64,000 nt of DNA from Legionella quinlivanii (GCF_900461555.1 NZ_UGOX01000001.1:2617501-2681500); one strand, 5' to 3'; positions 9,463 through 20,059 are shown, numbered from the stretch's first letter. Numbers and translations: made by a program. Notes: a model not told the origin generated them from the letters alone.

Positions 9463-9888
9463 TTATTTGACCGTGAATAAAATACTGAAAAATAGCCAGA
9501 GCAGCAGACAAATCAACCAGGTGTAAGGAAAGGGAAGTATTGTTTTACGCTTGCGCAAAGTGATAAAAATGAAAGGAGGTACAAGAGTTAAGATGAGTAA
9601 AAACAAAATCTGCACCGTTTCAGCCGCGAACTGCTCAAAAGGAAATAAAGATGCAATAGAACTCATAGCGCTATGAAATGCATACTTATTGATTAGCAAT
9701 ATCCATACAATCCAATCTTCATAAAGCGCTACGATGGATGAAGCAATTAACAAAGGCAGAATCAGTTTAACACCAGGAATTGCGAAAATTTTCTTAGCGA
9801 CGCCGCCAAACTCCTCCGCAAAGAAGACGATTATTGCCGAGCAAAACACAACCAGCGCCAAGGTTAGCAACACAGTGCATTTCTCCAA
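9463..9888 (-). CDS. small hypothetical membrane protein
   Basis: 141 residues with about four transmembrane segments (3-25, 38-56, 62-70 weak, 90-110, 120-140) and few charged residues. Not recognised. It is in the same direction as the preceding DUF2157-like gene but 90 bp upstream of it, so a joint transcript is possible. Confidence 0.5.
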   Translation of the reverse strand: MEKCTVLLTLALVVFCSAIIVFFAEEFGGVAKKIFAIPGVKLILPLLIASSIVALYEDWIVWILLINKYAFHSAMSSIASLFPFEQFAAETVQILFLLILTLVPPFIFITLRKRKTILPFPYTWLICLLLWLFFSILFTVK

Positions 9889-10030
9889 TTACGAGGAAAA
9901 TTGATATTAATCAAACTATAACTCTGATGTGGTTAGCTTATCAAGGATAGATTGCATCACACAGGCCTACCCGCTACATAGCGCAATTTAATCTCACTGG
10001 CCGATTCAAATTCAGAGCGCTTACAAGCAT

Positions 10031-10071
10031 TCCTGGATCCCTCGGACAAGCCCGCAGCACGTAGCCGGTAG
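10031..10071. repeat. second dispersed repeat family, copy 1
   Basis: TTCCTGGATCCCTCGGACAA followed by a GC-rich stretch and ACGTAGCCGGTA. It matches 17841-17880 at most positions and resembles the GGATCCAGGA / GGGAACGTAG parts of 50420-50560. It lies at the 3' end of the uup gene. Confidence 0.65.
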
Positions 10072-10073
10072 TG

Positions 10074-11927
10074 CTAACCCTCCAACTCCTCCCATCGAGA
10101 ATATAATCTCGTGAGCTCCGCTTCATCTGCCTGTAACTGCTGGCCGAATAAGGCAATCGCCTGTGCATCCTGTTGGTAAAAATCAGCTTCTGTCATTTTT
10201 AACTGCGCTTCAGCAACTTTTGCCTCCAGCGTTTCTATCTGCTGCGGCAATTGCGAAAGTTCACGTTGCTCATTAAAACTTAGCTTACTCGAAGTGTTGG
10301 TCCGTTTTGGCGAAGTCCTGGCTGTTGAAGCTGCGGAGGGAGACTGTCTTTGGGCTTTCTTCTGCATCTGGTAATCATCGTATCCACCCACATACTCGTT
10401 AAACTGTCCTTCCCCTTCCCATACCAGCACACTGGTCACCACCTGATTGATAAATGCGCGATCATGGCTGATCAAAATTAAGGTTCCAGGGTAATCTATC
10501 AGCATGGTTTCAAGAAGTTCCATGGTTTCTATATCAAGATCATTAGTTGGTTCATCCATAACCAGAAAATTGACCGGTTTAGCCAGTAATTTCGCCAATA
10601 ACAAACGGTTTCTTTCGCCTCCGGACAAACTGGAAACAGGCTGGTTAAAGCGCTCCGAGGGGAACAAAAAATCCTTCAGATAACTGGCAACATGTTTTTG
10701 CTTGCCATTGATGCTGACGTGATCCGCCCCATCTGCAACGTTTGCCATCACGGTCTGTTGCTCGTCCAATTGCCTTCTAAGCTGATCAAAATAGGCTACC
10801 GCCAGCGATGTGCCCTGTTTCACCAGGCCTGAATCGGGGGTCAATTCACCAAGAAGCAGACGAACAAGTGTAGTTTTACCACAGCCATTAGGTCCAATAA
10901 TACCCAATTTATCCCCGCGGGAAAGCAGCAGCGAGAAATCGCGAAGAATCGTTTTACCCCCTATCTGATAATTAAGCTTTTCTGCCTCAATGACCACATT
11001 CCCCGAATGAGCAATCTCAAGATTAATGCCTTTGACTTTACCTTGCTGGTTTCGGCGCGCTTTATACTGTTCCCGCATGGCTTTCAAAGCACGAACCCGG
11101 CCTTCATTGCGAGTACGCCTGGCCTTAATGCCAGTACGGATCCAGGCTTCTTCTTCCGCTAAACGCTTATCGAATAATTCATTATGACGCTGCTCGGTCA
11201 CCCGCATTGCCTCACGCCGGTCAAGATAGGTTTCGTAATCACATTCATGGGTGTAGAGTTTACCGCGATCGATTTCAACAATACGATTGGATACAGCACT
11301 AAGAAACTCACGATCGTGAGTCACGAGTAAAACCGCTCCCTGATAGGTTTTTAGATAGGATTCCAACCATTCAATAGCTTCTACGTCCAGATGGTTGGTC
11401 GGTTCGTCCAGTAGCAGTAGATCAGGATTGGCAATCAGCGCCGCTGCAAGCAATGCCCGCCTTTTCATCCCTCCAGACAATTTGTCCATTCTTGAGGAAG
11501 GATCAATACCCAGACGCGAAGCCATTGTATCTACCCGAGGCAATAGATCCCAGGCATGCAAATTGTCCATTTGCTGTTGGCAACGAGCTAAAGCAGATAA
11601 ATCCTCACCTTGAGACAAATGGTAGAATTCGGCTAACACCTCACCCGTTTCACCCAGACTTTTCACCAGAAAATGATACACTGTTTCATTATCGTGCACA
11701 GGAACTTCCTGAGTTAATCCCGCAACTCTAAGACCGCTTAGACGGTTTATCTGGCCACTGTCAGGCAGCATCTCACCTTGCAATAAGCGCAGCAAGGAGG
11801 ATTTGCCGGCCCCATTCCGCCCCACCAGGGCAACACGATCCTGCGGCTGGATTTGCCAATCGGCTTCATCAAGCAATCTGTTGCCGCCTACATTTAAGAT
11901 GACCTTGTTTAATGTCACAATACTCAT
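10074..11927 (-). CDS. uup: ABC-F ATPase Uup
   Basis: A soluble tandem ATPase of the ABC-F group, which acts on ribosomes and, for Uup, also on branched DNA. 617 residues: ABC1 with Walker A GRNGAGKSS (36-44), signature LSGGMKRR and LLLLDEPTNHLD; an arginine/lysine-rich interdomain linker near 240-310; ABC2 with GPNGCGKTT, LSGGERNR and LVMDEPTNDLD; then a Ser/Thr/Arg linker and a C-terminal coiled coil (about 545-615), the feature that separates Uup from EttA and YheS. No transmembrane segment. Last gene of the leftward yicC-uup run; 38 bp from the aspartic protease gene. Confidence 0.92.
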   Translation of the reverse strand: MSIVTLNKVILNVGGNRLLDEADWQIQPQDRVALVGRNGAGKSSLLRLLQGEMLPDSGQINRLSGLRVAGLTQEVPVHDNETVYHFLVKSLGETGEVLAEFYHLSQGEDLSALARCQQQMDNLHAWDLLPRVDTMASRLGIDPSSRMDKLSGGMKRRALLAAALIANPDLLLLDEPTNHLDVEAIEWLESYLKTYQGAVLLVTHDREFLSAVSNRIVEIDRGKLYTHECDYETYLDRREAMRVTEQRHNELFDKRLAEEEAWIRTGIKARRTRNEGRVRALKAMREQYKARRNQQGKVKGINLEIAHSGNVVIEAEKLNYQIGGKTILRDFSLLLSRGDKLGIIGPNGCGKTTLVRLLLGELTPDSGLVKQGTSLAVAYFDQLRRQLDEQQTVMANVADGADHVSINGKQKHVASYLKDFLFPSERFNQPVSSLSGGERNRLLLAKLLAKPVNFLVMDEPTNDLDIETMELLETMLIDYPGTLILISHDRAFINQVVTSVLVWEGEGQFNEYVGGYDDYQMQKKAQRQSPSAASTARTSPKRTNTSSKLSFNEQRELSQLPQQIETLEAKVAEAQLKMTEADFYQQDAQAIALFGQQLQADEAELTRLYSRWEELEG

Positions 11928-11965
11928 GTATTTCTCGTTTTATAATCAGTGCAGTGCGGAAATGC

Positions 11966-12466
11966 CTACTGCTCATCGGATTTCTTAATCACTAATGTCT
12001 TATTAGTTTGCGTCAGGCTAAAATGCGAAAGAACGTTCATACCCATTAACAGCATGTCATCTTCAGCACCTAAAATAATCACGGCTTTCACATTATGTAA
12101 GGTAAAATTGCCGAAAGAGAGTTTATTTACCCTTGTCAGCGAGCCTTCAACGGTTCCTTTTGCGGTTTGCATACGGATTGGATAGCGCCCGATTAAATTT
12201 AAATCCCGCGCAACTTTTTCTGGTATCGCTAACAGTGTAGCCCCTGTATCAATGATAAAATGGACAGGTTGGCCATCAATAGCGCCATCGATACGATAAT
12301 GGCCCTGCGCATCTGCCTTAATGATCACTTTGCCTGGATGGCTTTCAACACGGCCTTTGTCGGATTGGCTATGGAAATAAAAAAATATAAACAGCAAAGC
12401 AAAAAGGAGGAGCCAAGTGATAATAAACATCCGACGCCCGGTTTGGGCGTACTGATTATTATCCAC
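11966..12466 (-). CDS. membrane-anchored retropepsin-like aspartic protease
   Basis: 166 residues. A transmembrane anchor (14-31) is followed by a single aspartic protease half-domain with the active-site motif IIDTGA at 71-76 (D73) and a hydrophobic LLA flap. One D-T-G motif means it must act as a dimer, as in retropepsins and the TIGR02281 group. The active domain would be periplasmic. It starts 6 bp after ridA in the spoT operon. The substrate is unknown. Confidence 0.8.
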   Translation of the reverse strand: MDNNQYAQTGRRMFIITWLLLFALLFIFFYFHSQSDKGRVESHPGKVIIKADAQGHYRIDGAIDGQPVHFIIDTGATLLAIPEKVARDLNLIGRYPIRMQTAKGTVEGSLTRVNKLSFGNFTLHNVKAVIILGAEDDMLLMGMNVLSHFSLTQTNKTLVIKKSDEQ

Positions 12467-12472
12467 TGCAAA

Positions 12473-12865
12473 CTATCCCGTAACAGACTTATCAAGTACC
12501 ATAATGCCATCCATTTCGACCTGCGAGCCACGCGGCAATGCTGACACGCCAATGGCAGCGCGAGCAGGATAAGGCTCGACAAAAAAGCGGCTCATTGCTT
12601 CATTTACCAGAGGAAAATGATTTAAGTCGGTCAGATAAACATTCAACTTGACAATATTAGCCAAGCTGCCGCCTGATGCCTGACAAACGGCGGTTAAATT
12701 ATTTAATACCTGATCTATTTGCAGTCGGATTTCATCACTACATAAAACACCGGTCGCGGGATCCAATGGGATTTGACCGGAAAGATAAACTGTATCGCCG
12801 CAGCGGATAGCCTGACTATAAGTTCCAATAGCAGCCGGAGCTTGTTCACTATGAATTGGTTGCAT
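12473..12865 (-). CDS. ridA: RidA enamine/imine deaminase
   Basis: Hydrolyses reactive 2-aminoacrylate and other enamines released by PLP enzymes. The ATG at 12865 gives 130 residues, the family norm, and follows AAGGGGAATGAG; an upstream start at 12907 would read back into spoT. Seen: AIGTYSQAI (11-19), G-(D/E)[12 protein letters not shown], and the closing [16 protein letters not shown] with the substrate-binding arginine. The start lies 1 bp after the spoT stop, so the two are translationally coupled, an arrangement also common elsewhere in gammaproteobacteria. Confidence 0.93.
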   Translation of the reverse strand: MQPIHSEQAPAAIGTYSQAIRCGDTVYLSGQIPLDPATGVLCSDEIRLQIDQVLNNLTAVCQASGGSLANIVKLNVYLTDLNHFPLVNEAMSRFFVEPYPARAAIGVSALPRGSQVEMDGIMVLDKSVTG

Positions 12866-12866
12866 C

Positions 12867-14987
12867 TCATTCCCCTTGTTTTTTTCGATAAAGGCGCATG
12901 ACGACATTGTTGGAACGAAGTCTTCTCATCACACGCGCCAAATGCGTTCTGTCACGCACACTGATTGAAAAAGTAACGGCATTGTGGCGTCCATCGCGAG
13001 GATCCACATTAATATTTCCAATATTGGACTCCGCTTCGGCAATCGCCGTTGCCAAGGCGGCGAGAACACCTCGCTGGTTGGCCACTTCAACGGTTATATC
13101 CACCCAGAACTCACCTTCAACCTGCTCATCCCAACGTAACGCAATGAACTGCTCAGGGCTGCGGACATGATGAATCAGCGGGCAATCGCTGGCATGCACG
13201 ATAATTCCCCGTCCCTGCTGAAAGCGCCCGACAATGCTATCCCCTGGAATAGGCTGGCAGCATTCGGCAAAATGCACCACCATACCCTCGGTTCCCTTAA
13301 TGGCCAGGGGACGGCTTTTACCATTTTTATCGAGCTCGGCAGGCTCCGGGCGAACCACCAGACGTTTTGCAATAACCATTGGCATTTGGTTGCCAATCCC
13401 AATAGCATAAAGTAATTCCTCAGCGGATTTATAATTTAAATCATGGAGTATCGCCTGCAGGGATTCGGGTGGTACTTTGGCATAATCGGAAGATAATTCC
13501 GCAAGTGCCTGTTCCAATAAGCGTTTCCCCATTACAATCGATTCATTATGCTGCTGGCTTTTAAGAAAGTGGCGAATATTGCTTCTGGCTTTTCCGGTAA
13601 CCACAAAATTAAGCCAGGCTGGATTGGGGTGAGCCCCGGGAGCAGTGATAATTTCTACCGTCTGCCCATTCGTCAAAGGAATGCTTAAAGGCACCAGACG
13701 GCGATTGACCTTGGCAGCCACGCAACTATTACCGACACCAGAATGTACTGTATAAGCGAAATCAACCGGAGTGGCTCCTTTGGGAAGCTCCATGATATGC
13801 CCTTTAGGGGTAAATACATAAACCTCATCCGGGAACAAATCAATTTTAACGTTTTCAATAAACTCGAGAGAGCTTCCGGTGCTTCGCTGCATTTCCAATA
13901 AACGCTGTACCCATTCTCGGGCACGAAGCTGTGCTTCATTTACTTCCAAACCAGCGGATTTATAAATCCAGTGCGCCGCCACCCCGTTTTCTGCCACTTT
14001 ATCCATATCGCGTGTACGGATTTGTACCTCCAGTGGAACACCAAAGGGGCCGAACAAAGTAGTATGTAAGGACTGATAGCCGTTGGCTTTGGGAATACCT
14101 ATATAATCCTTGAATCGCTGCGGAACAGGTTTGTAGGTGCGGTGCAATGCCCCCATTACACGATAGCAGGCATCTATATCTTCGGTGATTACACGAAAAG
14201 CGAACACATCGGTGATTTCAGTAAAAGAGGCCTTTTTCTGGCGCATCTTTCGATAAATACTGTATAAATGTTTTTGACGGCCGAATACATGCTCGTAAGG
14301 AATATTTAATTGCTGGAGGGCTTCTTCCAGGTCATGTTCTATTTTTTGTGTGAGCTCACGGCGATTGCCCCGTGACTTCTCAACGGCTGATTTGATTGCG
14401 CGAAATCGCATGGGATAGAGCGCCTGAAAGCCTAAATCTTCCAGACCCACATAAATAGCATGCATCCCCAGCCGATTAGCAATAGGCGCATAAATTTCAA
14501 GGGTTTCAATTGCAATGCGTCGACGCTTGGACGAAGGCATCGCCCCAAGAGTCTTCATGTTGTGATAGCGATCAGCCAACTTGACAATGATGACGCGAAT
14601 GTCCTTCACCATAGCCAGAACCATCTTTCTAAAATTTTCAGCCTGGGCTTCCGCTCGGGACTCAAACTTTATTTTAGTCAATTTGGTGACACCATCTACC
14701 AGGGCAGTGACTTCCTCACCAAACAACTGGCTTAACTCTTCCTTGCTGATGGAGGTATCCTCGACCACATCATGCAACAGGGTTGCCATAATAGTTTGAT
14801 AGTCGAGGCGCATGCGGGCGAGTATCAGCGCAGCGGCTACTGGATGGGTAATATAAGGTTCACCCGATCGGCGCATCTGCCCATGATGCGCTTTTTCGGC
14901 AACCAGATAGGCCTGATGACACTTTTCAACCTGCTGTTGCTCAAGATAATGTTGAAGCTCTTCGTGTAACTCCTTAAAGTAGCTCAC
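12867..14987 (-). CDS. spoT: bifunctional (p)ppGpp synthetase/hydrolase SpoT
   Basis: Makes and degrades the alarmone ppGpp in response to nutrient and fatty-acid stress; in Legionella ppGpp drives the switch to the transmissive form. 706 residues. The N-terminal HD hydrolase has H72-D73 in LLHDVVEDT and YITHP at 45-49; the synthetase half has [20 protein letters not shown] and GYQSLHTT; then a TGS domain (about residue 390-450), a helical region and a C-terminal ACT domain. The intact HD motif separates it from RelA. It lies between rpoZ and ridA, the conserved gammaproteobacterial order. Confidence 0.97.
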   Translation of the reverse strand: MSYFKELHEELQHYLEQQQVEKCHQAYLVAEKAHHGQMRRSGEPYITHPVAAALILARMRLDYQTIMATLLHDVVEDTSISKEELSQLFGEEVTALVDGVTKLTKIKFESRAEAQAENFRKMVLAMVKDIRVIIVKLADRYHNMKTLGAMPSSKRRRIAIETLEIYAPIANRLGMHAIYVGLEDLGFQALYPMRFRAIKSAVEKSRGNRRELTQKIEHDLEEALQQLNIPYEHVFGRQKHLYSIYRKMRQKKASFTEITDVFAFRVITEDIDACYRVMGALHRTYKPVPQRFKDYIGIPKANGYQSLHTTLFGPFGVPLEVQIRTRDMDKVAENGVAAHWIYKSAGLEVNEAQLRAREWVQRLLEMQRSTGSSLEFIENVKIDLFPDEVYVFTPKGHIMELPKGATPVDFAYTVHSGVGNSCVAAKVNRRLVPLSIPLTNGQTVEIITAPGAHPNPAWLNFVVTGKARSNIRHFLKSQQHNESIVMGKRLLEQALAELSSDYAKVPPESLQAILHDLNYKSAEELLYAIGIGNQMPMVIAKRLVVRPEPAELDKNGKSRPLAIKGTEGMVVHFAECCQPIPGDSIVGRFQQGRGIIVHASDCPLIHHVRSPEQFIALRWDEQVEGEFWVDITVEVANQRGVLAALATAIAEAESNIGNINVDPRDGRHNAVTFSISVRDRTHLARVMRRLRSNNVVMRLYRKKQGE

Positions 14988-15047
14988 AGAGCACTCCCTT
15001 CGCTTAAAGCTGAAAAATTGAATTGCAACTGATACTGCCGATTTGAA

Positions 15048-15251
15048 TTAATCTTTATCCAGAATATCTGGTTTTACTAATCCAGCCGCAATTTCTCTTA
15101 AAGCCACAACCGTCGGTTTATCGTTTTCCCATTCCACTAAAGGCTGCTCGCCGCGAACAGCAATCTCACGCGCTCTTTTGGTTGCAACCATCACTAATTC
15201 AAAGCGATTCGCAACATGCTCCAAACAATCTTCAACTGTGACACGTGCCAT
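15048..15251 (-). CDS. rpoZ: RNA polymerase omega subunit
   Basis: Small subunit that helps fold beta' and forms part of a ppGpp site on RNA polymerase. The ATG at 15251 follows GGGGG and gives 67 residues beginning MARVTVEDC; an upstream ATG at 15263 is in frame but lacks this spacing. Seen: NRFELV..A..RAREI and the closing ALREIAAG. Gene order gmk-rpoZ-spoT is the classical one. Confidence 0.95.
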   Translation of the reverse strand: MARVTVEDCLEHVANRFELVMVATKRAREIAVRGEQPLVEWENDKPTVVALREIAAGLVKPDILDKD

Positions 15252-15365
15252 TAGAACCCCCACAATACAAGTATTAAGTTATAGCATCAGTCGTATAGTA
15301 AGCCTGAACCGGTTTCACCAGGGCCCGCAGTCACGATCTTAAGCTTATAACCAAAATAATCTATT

Positions 15366-15995
15366 TTACTTCGATGCTAATAAGAAGGAAAGTAATTTTG
15401 CAATCTTTACTGATTGCCGCTGTATGTTTAAACGATTGGCAAGTACAATGGACCTTAATTCAGCGGACGCGACCTCGAAACTGTCATTGACAATCAGATA
15501 ATCAAATTCGGAATAATGGCTCAATTCTTCCTGTGCCTGTAACATCCGGCTCCCAATCACCGCTTCATTATCCTGCTTACGGTTTTGAAGCCGCTGTTTG
15601 AGAATTTCAAGCGAAGGGGGGATAATGAATATGCTGACCGAGCCGGGAAACAATCTTCTGATTTGCTGCGCTCCCTGCCAGTCGATATCAAGAACAACAT
15701 CGATTCCGGCAGCCAGCCTGTCTTTAATCTGAGCCACTGAAGTACCATAATAATGGTTGAAAACTCTTGCGTATTCAATAAACGCTGAGTCGTTAATCAT
15801 GCGGAGAAATTCGCTTTCCGAAACAAAGAAATAATCCACGCCATTTTTTTCGGCCGGACGCATGGAACGGGTAGTATGCGAAACAGACACCTCAATATCA
15901 GGCATGCTGTTAACAAGCTCTTTCACGAGACTGGTTTTTCCCCCGCCTGAAGGAGCCGCTACGATAAATAAATTTCCTGTGCCATCATTCGCCAT
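15366..15995 (-). CDS. gmk: guanylate kinase
   Basis: Phosphorylates GMP to GDP with ATP. 209 residues with the P-loop APSGGGKTS (14-22), the GMP-binding SHTTRSMRP (39-47), GVDYFFV, and the lid region around [11 protein letters not shown]. The usual P-loop reads GAGKS, so the second Gly is a mild variant. It starts 6 bp after yicC and feeds the same guanine pool used by SpoT downstream. Confidence 0.96.
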   Translation of the reverse strand: MANDGTGNLFIVAAPSGGGKTSLVKELVNSMPDIEVSVSHTTRSMRPAEKNGVDYFFVSESEFLRMINDSAFIEYARVFNHYYGTSVAQIKDRLAAGIDVVLDIDWQGAQQIRRLFPGSVSIFIIPPSLEILKQRLQNRKQDNEAVIGSRMLQAQEELSHYSEFDYLIVNDSFEVASAELRSIVLANRLNIQRQSVKIAKLLSFLLASK

Positions 15996-16001
15996 TTATC
16001 T

Positions 16002-16868
16002 TTACTCTATATTTTGAATTTGTTCTCGCATTTGCTCGATTAATACTTTCATTTCTACCGCAGACTGCGTCATTTCAATGGAATCAGATTTTGAGCTCAG
16101 TGTGTTTGCTTCGCGATTCAATTCCTGCATTAAAAAATCAAGCCGCCGCCCCGCGGGCTCTTTTGCATTGAGACTATTATTCACTTCATGGATATGAACC
16201 GACAATCGTTCCAGCTCTTCGTTTACATCCATTTTACTTAAAAGAATCGCCAATTCCTGTTCAATTCGACTGCTATCCACTTCCAGATTCAGACTCTGCA
16301 ATCGGGTCAGCAGTTTATCGCGGGCGAGCAAGCTGTTCTTCCCGGCAAACCCGCGGGCTTTCTCAATCTCGGTTTTTAACCGTGAAAGTTTATCCAGTAC
16401 ATGTTGATGCAGTGCCGCTCCTTCCGCAGATCTCATTAACTGCAGCCGTTTTAACGTATGATTGAACAGGTCTAAAATCGAAGCCGAATATTGCTCAAGA
16501 ACCGGTTGTTCTATGTTTACAACTCCAGGCCATGCCAGCACCTTTGACAGACTCATATCATTGGCCAGATGGTTATCACTGGATAGTTTTTCAGCCGTAT
16601 TAACTAAAGCATTCAATAAAGGCTCATTAACTGCAATCGTTTTTTCAATACCGGAATTATCCTGATGTTTTAACTGACACTCGAGTTTACCGCGGCTAAT
16701 CTGCCCTCTAAGCATTGTCCGCAGATCATTTTCGAGAAAACGCCAAGGTTCTGGCAAGCGAAAGGAAACGTCCATATAGCGATGATTTACCGAACGAATT
16801 TCCCAGCAAAAAATCATGCCGTCTACTTGAATTTGCTCTCGTGCAAAAGCGGTCATACTATTAGTCAT
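16002..16868 (-). CDS. yicC: YicC-type endoribonuclease
   Basis: 288 residues. N-terminal motif MTNSMTAFAR, then EIRSVNHRYMD and the RGKLEC segment, and the C-terminal DUF1732 part with LDFLMQELNREANTLSSKS and the closing EMKVLIEQMREQIQNIE. YicC proteins are now described as hexameric endoribonucleases that cut small RNAs such as RyhB. First gene of the leftward operon; divergent from rph over 126 bp. Confidence 0.92.
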   Translation of the reverse strand: MTNSMTAFAREQIQVDGMIFCWEIRSVNHRYMDVSFRLPEPWRFLENDLRTMLRGQISRGKLECQLKHQDNSGIEKTIAVNEPLLNALVNTAEKLSSDNHLANDMSLSKVLAWPGVVNIEQPVLEQYSASILDLFNHTLKRLQLMRSAEGAALHQHVLDKLSRLKTEIEKARGFAGKNSLLARDKLLTRLQSLNLEVDSSRIEQELAILLSKMDVNEELERLSVHIHEVNNSLNAKEPAGRRLDFLMQELNREANTLSSKSDSIEMTQSAVEMKVLIEQMREQIQNIE

Positions 16869-16994
16869 AATCGAGTTTTACTACTAATTCTTTCTGAGGA
16901 TGGCCGACTATAAACTAAATTTGTACAAATGCAAGTCTGCGTGCATCATTAAGAAGAAAGGGGTATACTTTGCAATTTTATCGAGGAGCAAACC

Positions 16995-17702
16995 ATGCGC
17001 CCCAGCAATCGTGAACCCAATCAACTTCGAACCATTCAGTTGCACCGCAACTATACGCAGCATGCTGAAGGATCTGTACTGGTCGAATTTGGCCAGACTC
17101 GAGTTATTTGTAATGCTTCAGTTATAGACGGTGTTCCACGGTTTCTCAAGGGAAAAAATCAAGGCTGGATTACTGCAGAATACGGAATGTTGCCCCGAGC
17201 CACTCACAGCCGCTCTGACCGGGAAGCCAGTAAAGGAAAGCAAGGCGGCCGAACCCTTGAAATTCAGCGTTTGATTGGCCGCTCACTTCGCGCCTGCTTC
17301 GATCTTAAAGTGCTGGGTGAAAATACTATTACCATCGACTGTGATGTGCTTCAGGCTGACGGAGGAACAAGAACAGCTGCCATTACTGGGGCTTGTCTTG
17401 CATTAAGAGACGCGCTGAACTGGATGGTTAGCCGTGAGAAAATTAAAAAAATGCCGGCGTTCACTTATGTCGGAGCCGTCTCAGTAGGGATTTACCGCGG
17501 GCAATCCGTGCTGGATCTGGACTATGCAGAAGACGTGCTTGCTGAAACGGACATGAATGTCGTTATGAATGAAGCCGGTGACTTTATTGAAATACAAGGC
17601 ACCGCGGAGGAAAAAAGTTTCAACCGCGCTCAATTAAATGGCATGCTGGATTTGGCTGAGACTGGGATAAAGGAATTAATTAGTCTGCAGAAATCGGCAT
17701 AG
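16995..17702 (+). CDS. rph: ribonuclease PH
   Basis: Phosphorolytic 3'-5' exoribonuclease that trims tRNA precursors. 235 residues, full length. Seen: [12 protein letters not shown] at the start, the phosphate-site [38 protein letters not shown] and [17 protein letters not shown]. The ATG follows CGAGGAG. The yicC-rph divergent arrangement is widespread in gammaproteobacteria. Unlike E. coli K-12 rph there is no frameshift at the end. Confidence 0.96.
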   Translation: MRPSNREPNQLRTIQLHRNYTQHAEGSVLVEFGQTRVICNASVIDGVPRFLKGKNQGWITAEYGMLPRATHSRSDREASKGKQGGRTLEIQRLIGRSLRACFDLKVLGENTITIDCDVLQADGGTRTAAITGACLALRDALNWMVSREKIKKMPAFTYVGAVSVGIYRGQSVLDLDYAEDVLAETDMNVVMNEAGDFIEIQGTAEEKSFNRAQLNGMLDLAETGIKELISLQKSA

Positions 17703-17744
17703 TTCAGGCAAATCCTGCGTTTTGCGGTTTTATCAGAACCTGAA

Positions 17745-17828
17745 GTCTTTGCGAACGAAGTGAAGCAATCCAGATCCAACTCTGAACAGGCTTAAGAGCT
17801 GGATTGCTTCGCTGTCGCTCGCAAAAAC
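17745..17828. repeat. dispersed hairpin repeat, copy B
   Basis: Arms GTCTTTGCGA (17745-17754) and TCGCAAAAAC (17819-17828), with GAAGCAATCCAG inside and CTGGATTGCTTC facing it. About 84 bp, just after rph, so it would also fold at the end of the rph transcript. Confidence 0.85.
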
Positions 17829-17840
17829 GGGTTTTGAGTA

Positions 17841-17880
17841 TTCCTGGGTCCCCCGAACAAGTCGTGGAACGTAGGCGGTA
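17841..17880. repeat. second dispersed repeat family, copy 2
   Basis: TTCCTGGGTCCCCCGAACAA, then a variable core and ACGTAGGCGGTA. It is a near-match to 10031-10071. The stretch 17880-17950 that follows is G-rich with a further GGGACGTAGG, suggesting a decayed neighbouring copy. Confidence 0.65.
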
Positions 17881-17979
17881 TGGTTGGCACGGAGGGGGGA
17901 TAGTCGGGACGTAGGTTATATGATTGTATAAGCCCTCAAACTTTGCTACCCTGCCCTTTTTGTCTTTGTTGGTTAAAAA

Positions 17980-18318
17980 ATGGATATCCTGGAAATTAAA
18001 GCCTTAAGAATTGCCACCCGCATTGGCGTACATCACTGGGAACAGCAAATTAACCAGAATTTGTTTATTGACATCAGTATTCCCAGCGACTTTAGCCAGT
18101 GTAATGACGATATTAATAAAACGATTGATTACGATGCGCTTTGTCGAAGCGTGACTGATTATGTTGAATCCAATTCGTTTCAATTAATTGAAACTGTCGC
18201 AGACCGTGTGGCTGCTTTAATTAAAGAAGAATTCAATCTTGAGCAAGTGGTCGTTAGCGTAAGCAAACCACATTCTGTAGCTCACGCCAATGATGTAAGG
18301 GTGACGGTTAAACGCTGA
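17980..18318 (+). CDS. folB: dihydroneopterin aldolase
   Basis: Cleaves (or epimerises) dihydroneopterin in folate synthesis. 112 residues, slightly below the common 118-122. Seen: the opening DILEIKALRIATRIGVHHWE with the catalytic-site Glu, DYDALC, the ETVADRVA helix and the VSVSKP motif holding the catalytic lysine. The more common R/T before IGV is replaced by TR. It is alone here, not in a fol cluster, and converges on the GDSL gene. Confidence 0.93.
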   Translation: MDILEIKALRIATRIGVHHWEQQINQNLFIDISIPSDFSQCNDDINKTIDYDALCRSVTDYVESNSFQLIETVADRVAALIKEEFNLEQVVVSVSKPHSVAHANDVRVTVKR

Positions 18319-18344
18319 ATCAACCTGCGGCACTTAAAACACTC

Positions 18345-18359
18345 GGCCCATTTTGGGCC
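18345..18359. terminator. short hairpin between convergent folB and GDSL genes
   Basis: GGCCC-atttt-GGGCC at 18345-18359, a 5-bp GC stem placed midway between two convergent stops. There is no T-run on the + side, so it is at best a weak bidirectional stop. Confidence 0.35.
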
Positions 18360-18366
18360 TGCCTGA

Positions 18367-19779
18367 TTACATTCTTTTTGACAACCTCTCGTCTTCAGGG
18401 CGCTCCCTTCTTATCCCCTCCTTCGCCTCCACAACCATTTTTGCAGTTTCCAAAGGCGGCACTTTCAAAGTGATATTTCCCTTCTTGTCTATCCAGTTTA
18501 AATGAGTGATGCTGGCGCGCGTTCTATAGCCCTTTTCATACAGTGCGTGACGAAATATCTCTTCGAGACTGGCATTTTTATAATCAATATTGGAACGATA
18601 CAAGCTGCCAAAAAAGCTGTTTTTATCTTTGGCCAGACGGGTGCCGTATTCTTGAATAAACTGACGCCGCAATTCACTAATAGTTGAACTCGCCTCTTTT
18701 CGCTGGCTTTCACCTAAAAAATCAGGCGCAATAAAATTGTATTTGAACTGATATTTCAGATAGAAATGATGAGCAAGAAGAGCATGCATATCGGCGGAAG
18801 GATGAATAGTATCCCAGAAAATATAACCCTTTGCCGGCGAGCTGCCGTCTTCATTGTAAAAATCAGCAGAGCCATAATAAGGAGTACTCACCTTCTCTGG
18901 ATCAAATCCCCATTTCAGGGGATGCTGAATTATATCAGTAAACAGCGAGTTAATATCAAAGCATTCAATTGAACAATGGGGATAGCGAATCTTTAACTCA
19001 TTACAGGCTAGCCGTAACTGCTCATTAAAATAAAGCGAGCAGGATTGAGCATTCTCTCTCTCATATTCACTTTTTTGCTGATACATGGGAGTAAATGACA
19101 AGTCCGGCAGATTAAATAAAATAAAATTCGAGTAGCCTTTTTTTATTAGTTCCTCAACATTTTCAACTCTGGCCTTCAAAGCTTTTTTTGCTTCGCCAAT
19201 AGTGGGCCGCTCATTAACCGTGATTAAATCATTGGCTCCAGACCATTCAATAACCAGTGTTGATTTTTTCTGTGTATTCGACACCTGATGAGTCTCGTCA
19301 TATTTGATCATTTTCTCCCGCATTTCTTCAAGCGTTGATACCACCATTCGATTAAAGAAACGGCTCAAACTTGAGCTTGGAACCCAGCTATAATCATGCG
19401 CGCTTAATCCCCCTTCGCTGTAATTTCTAACGAAATCAACTCCTTTATAGCGGACTACCAGATCATCATCCAAATCATAACTATCCTGAACATGTGCTCG
19501 AACTTTACTATCATGGGCAATCACTGCGTCGCTAATGTCCGTCGCATCCATTTTGTACTCTTTACCTACCTCTTTGATAATGAAATCTTCAGCAATACCG
19601 GCGCTCAGATGATCACTCCATGCATAGCCATTGGTGAAACGGCCATCCGGTGATTTTTTATCCAGACCGGTTATCCAGCTCATAGGAATACAACCCCATA
19701 AATATTTATTCGCAATAGTGCCACGGTCGGTCAGGCTATCCCCCATTAATACAAAGTATGAAATCTTTTCCGGGCTCAT
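18367..19779 (-). CDS. GDSL/SGNH-family lipolytic enzyme
   Basis: 470 residues from the ATG at 19779, which has AAGGAAG six bases upstream; an in-frame GTG at 19926 would add 49 Cys-containing residues with no clear signal. Block I is LMGDSLTDRG with S15 as nucleophile; block III is the GAND motif; block V is DTIHPSADMH with the catalytic Asp and His. A C-terminal segment of about 130 residues (from about residue 345) follows the hydrolase core. L. pneumophila has GDSL enzymes PlaA, PlaC and PlaD with lysophospholipase or acyltransferase activity; this protein shares the blocks but I cannot place it in one of those three. No signal peptide is visible, so type II export is unlikely from this start. 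Confidence 0.82.
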   Translation of the reverse strand: MSPEKISYFVLMGDSLTDRGTIANKYLWGCIPMSWITGLDKKSPDGRFTNGYAWSDHLSAGIAEDFIIKEVGKEYKMDATDISDAVIAHDSKVRAHVQDSYDLDDDLVVRYKGVDFVRNYSEGGLSAHDYSWVPSSSLSRFFNRMVVSTLEEMREKMIKYDETHQVSNTQKKSTLVIEWSGANDLITVNERPTIGEAKKALKARVENVEELIKKGYSNFILFNLPDLSFTPMYQQKSEYERENAQSCSLYFNEQLRLACNELKIRYPHCSIECFDINSLFTDIIQHPLKWGFDPEKVSTPYYGSADFYNEDGSSPAKGYIFWDTIHPSADMHALLAHHFYLKYQFKYNFIAPDFLGESQRKEASSTISELRRQFIQEYGTRLAKDKNSFFGSLYRSNIDYKNASLEEIFRHALYEKGYRTRASITHLNWIDKKGNITLKVPPLETAKMVVEAKEGIRRERPEDERLSKRM

Positions 19780-20059
19780 GTTTTCTTCCTTGTTGTTATT
19801 TAATCCTTTAATGCAGAATGCGTTCTCAGGCTTGCAGCGAATGCCCAAATGATAATCAGAATGGCATTTAAGACTCATATCGACATATTTTGGATTCGCC
19901 TTAGGATTGAAAGAATTAAATCGCACAGTCGCTGATAATTGGGTTAATCGGCAACCTACTTGATTATTTTTAGAACATTTAGGATTTACAGATTATAATT
20001 GAATATAGGTTGGTATCGAATTTCCTATGCAATGGATTGCAGAAAATAACAGGACGACA

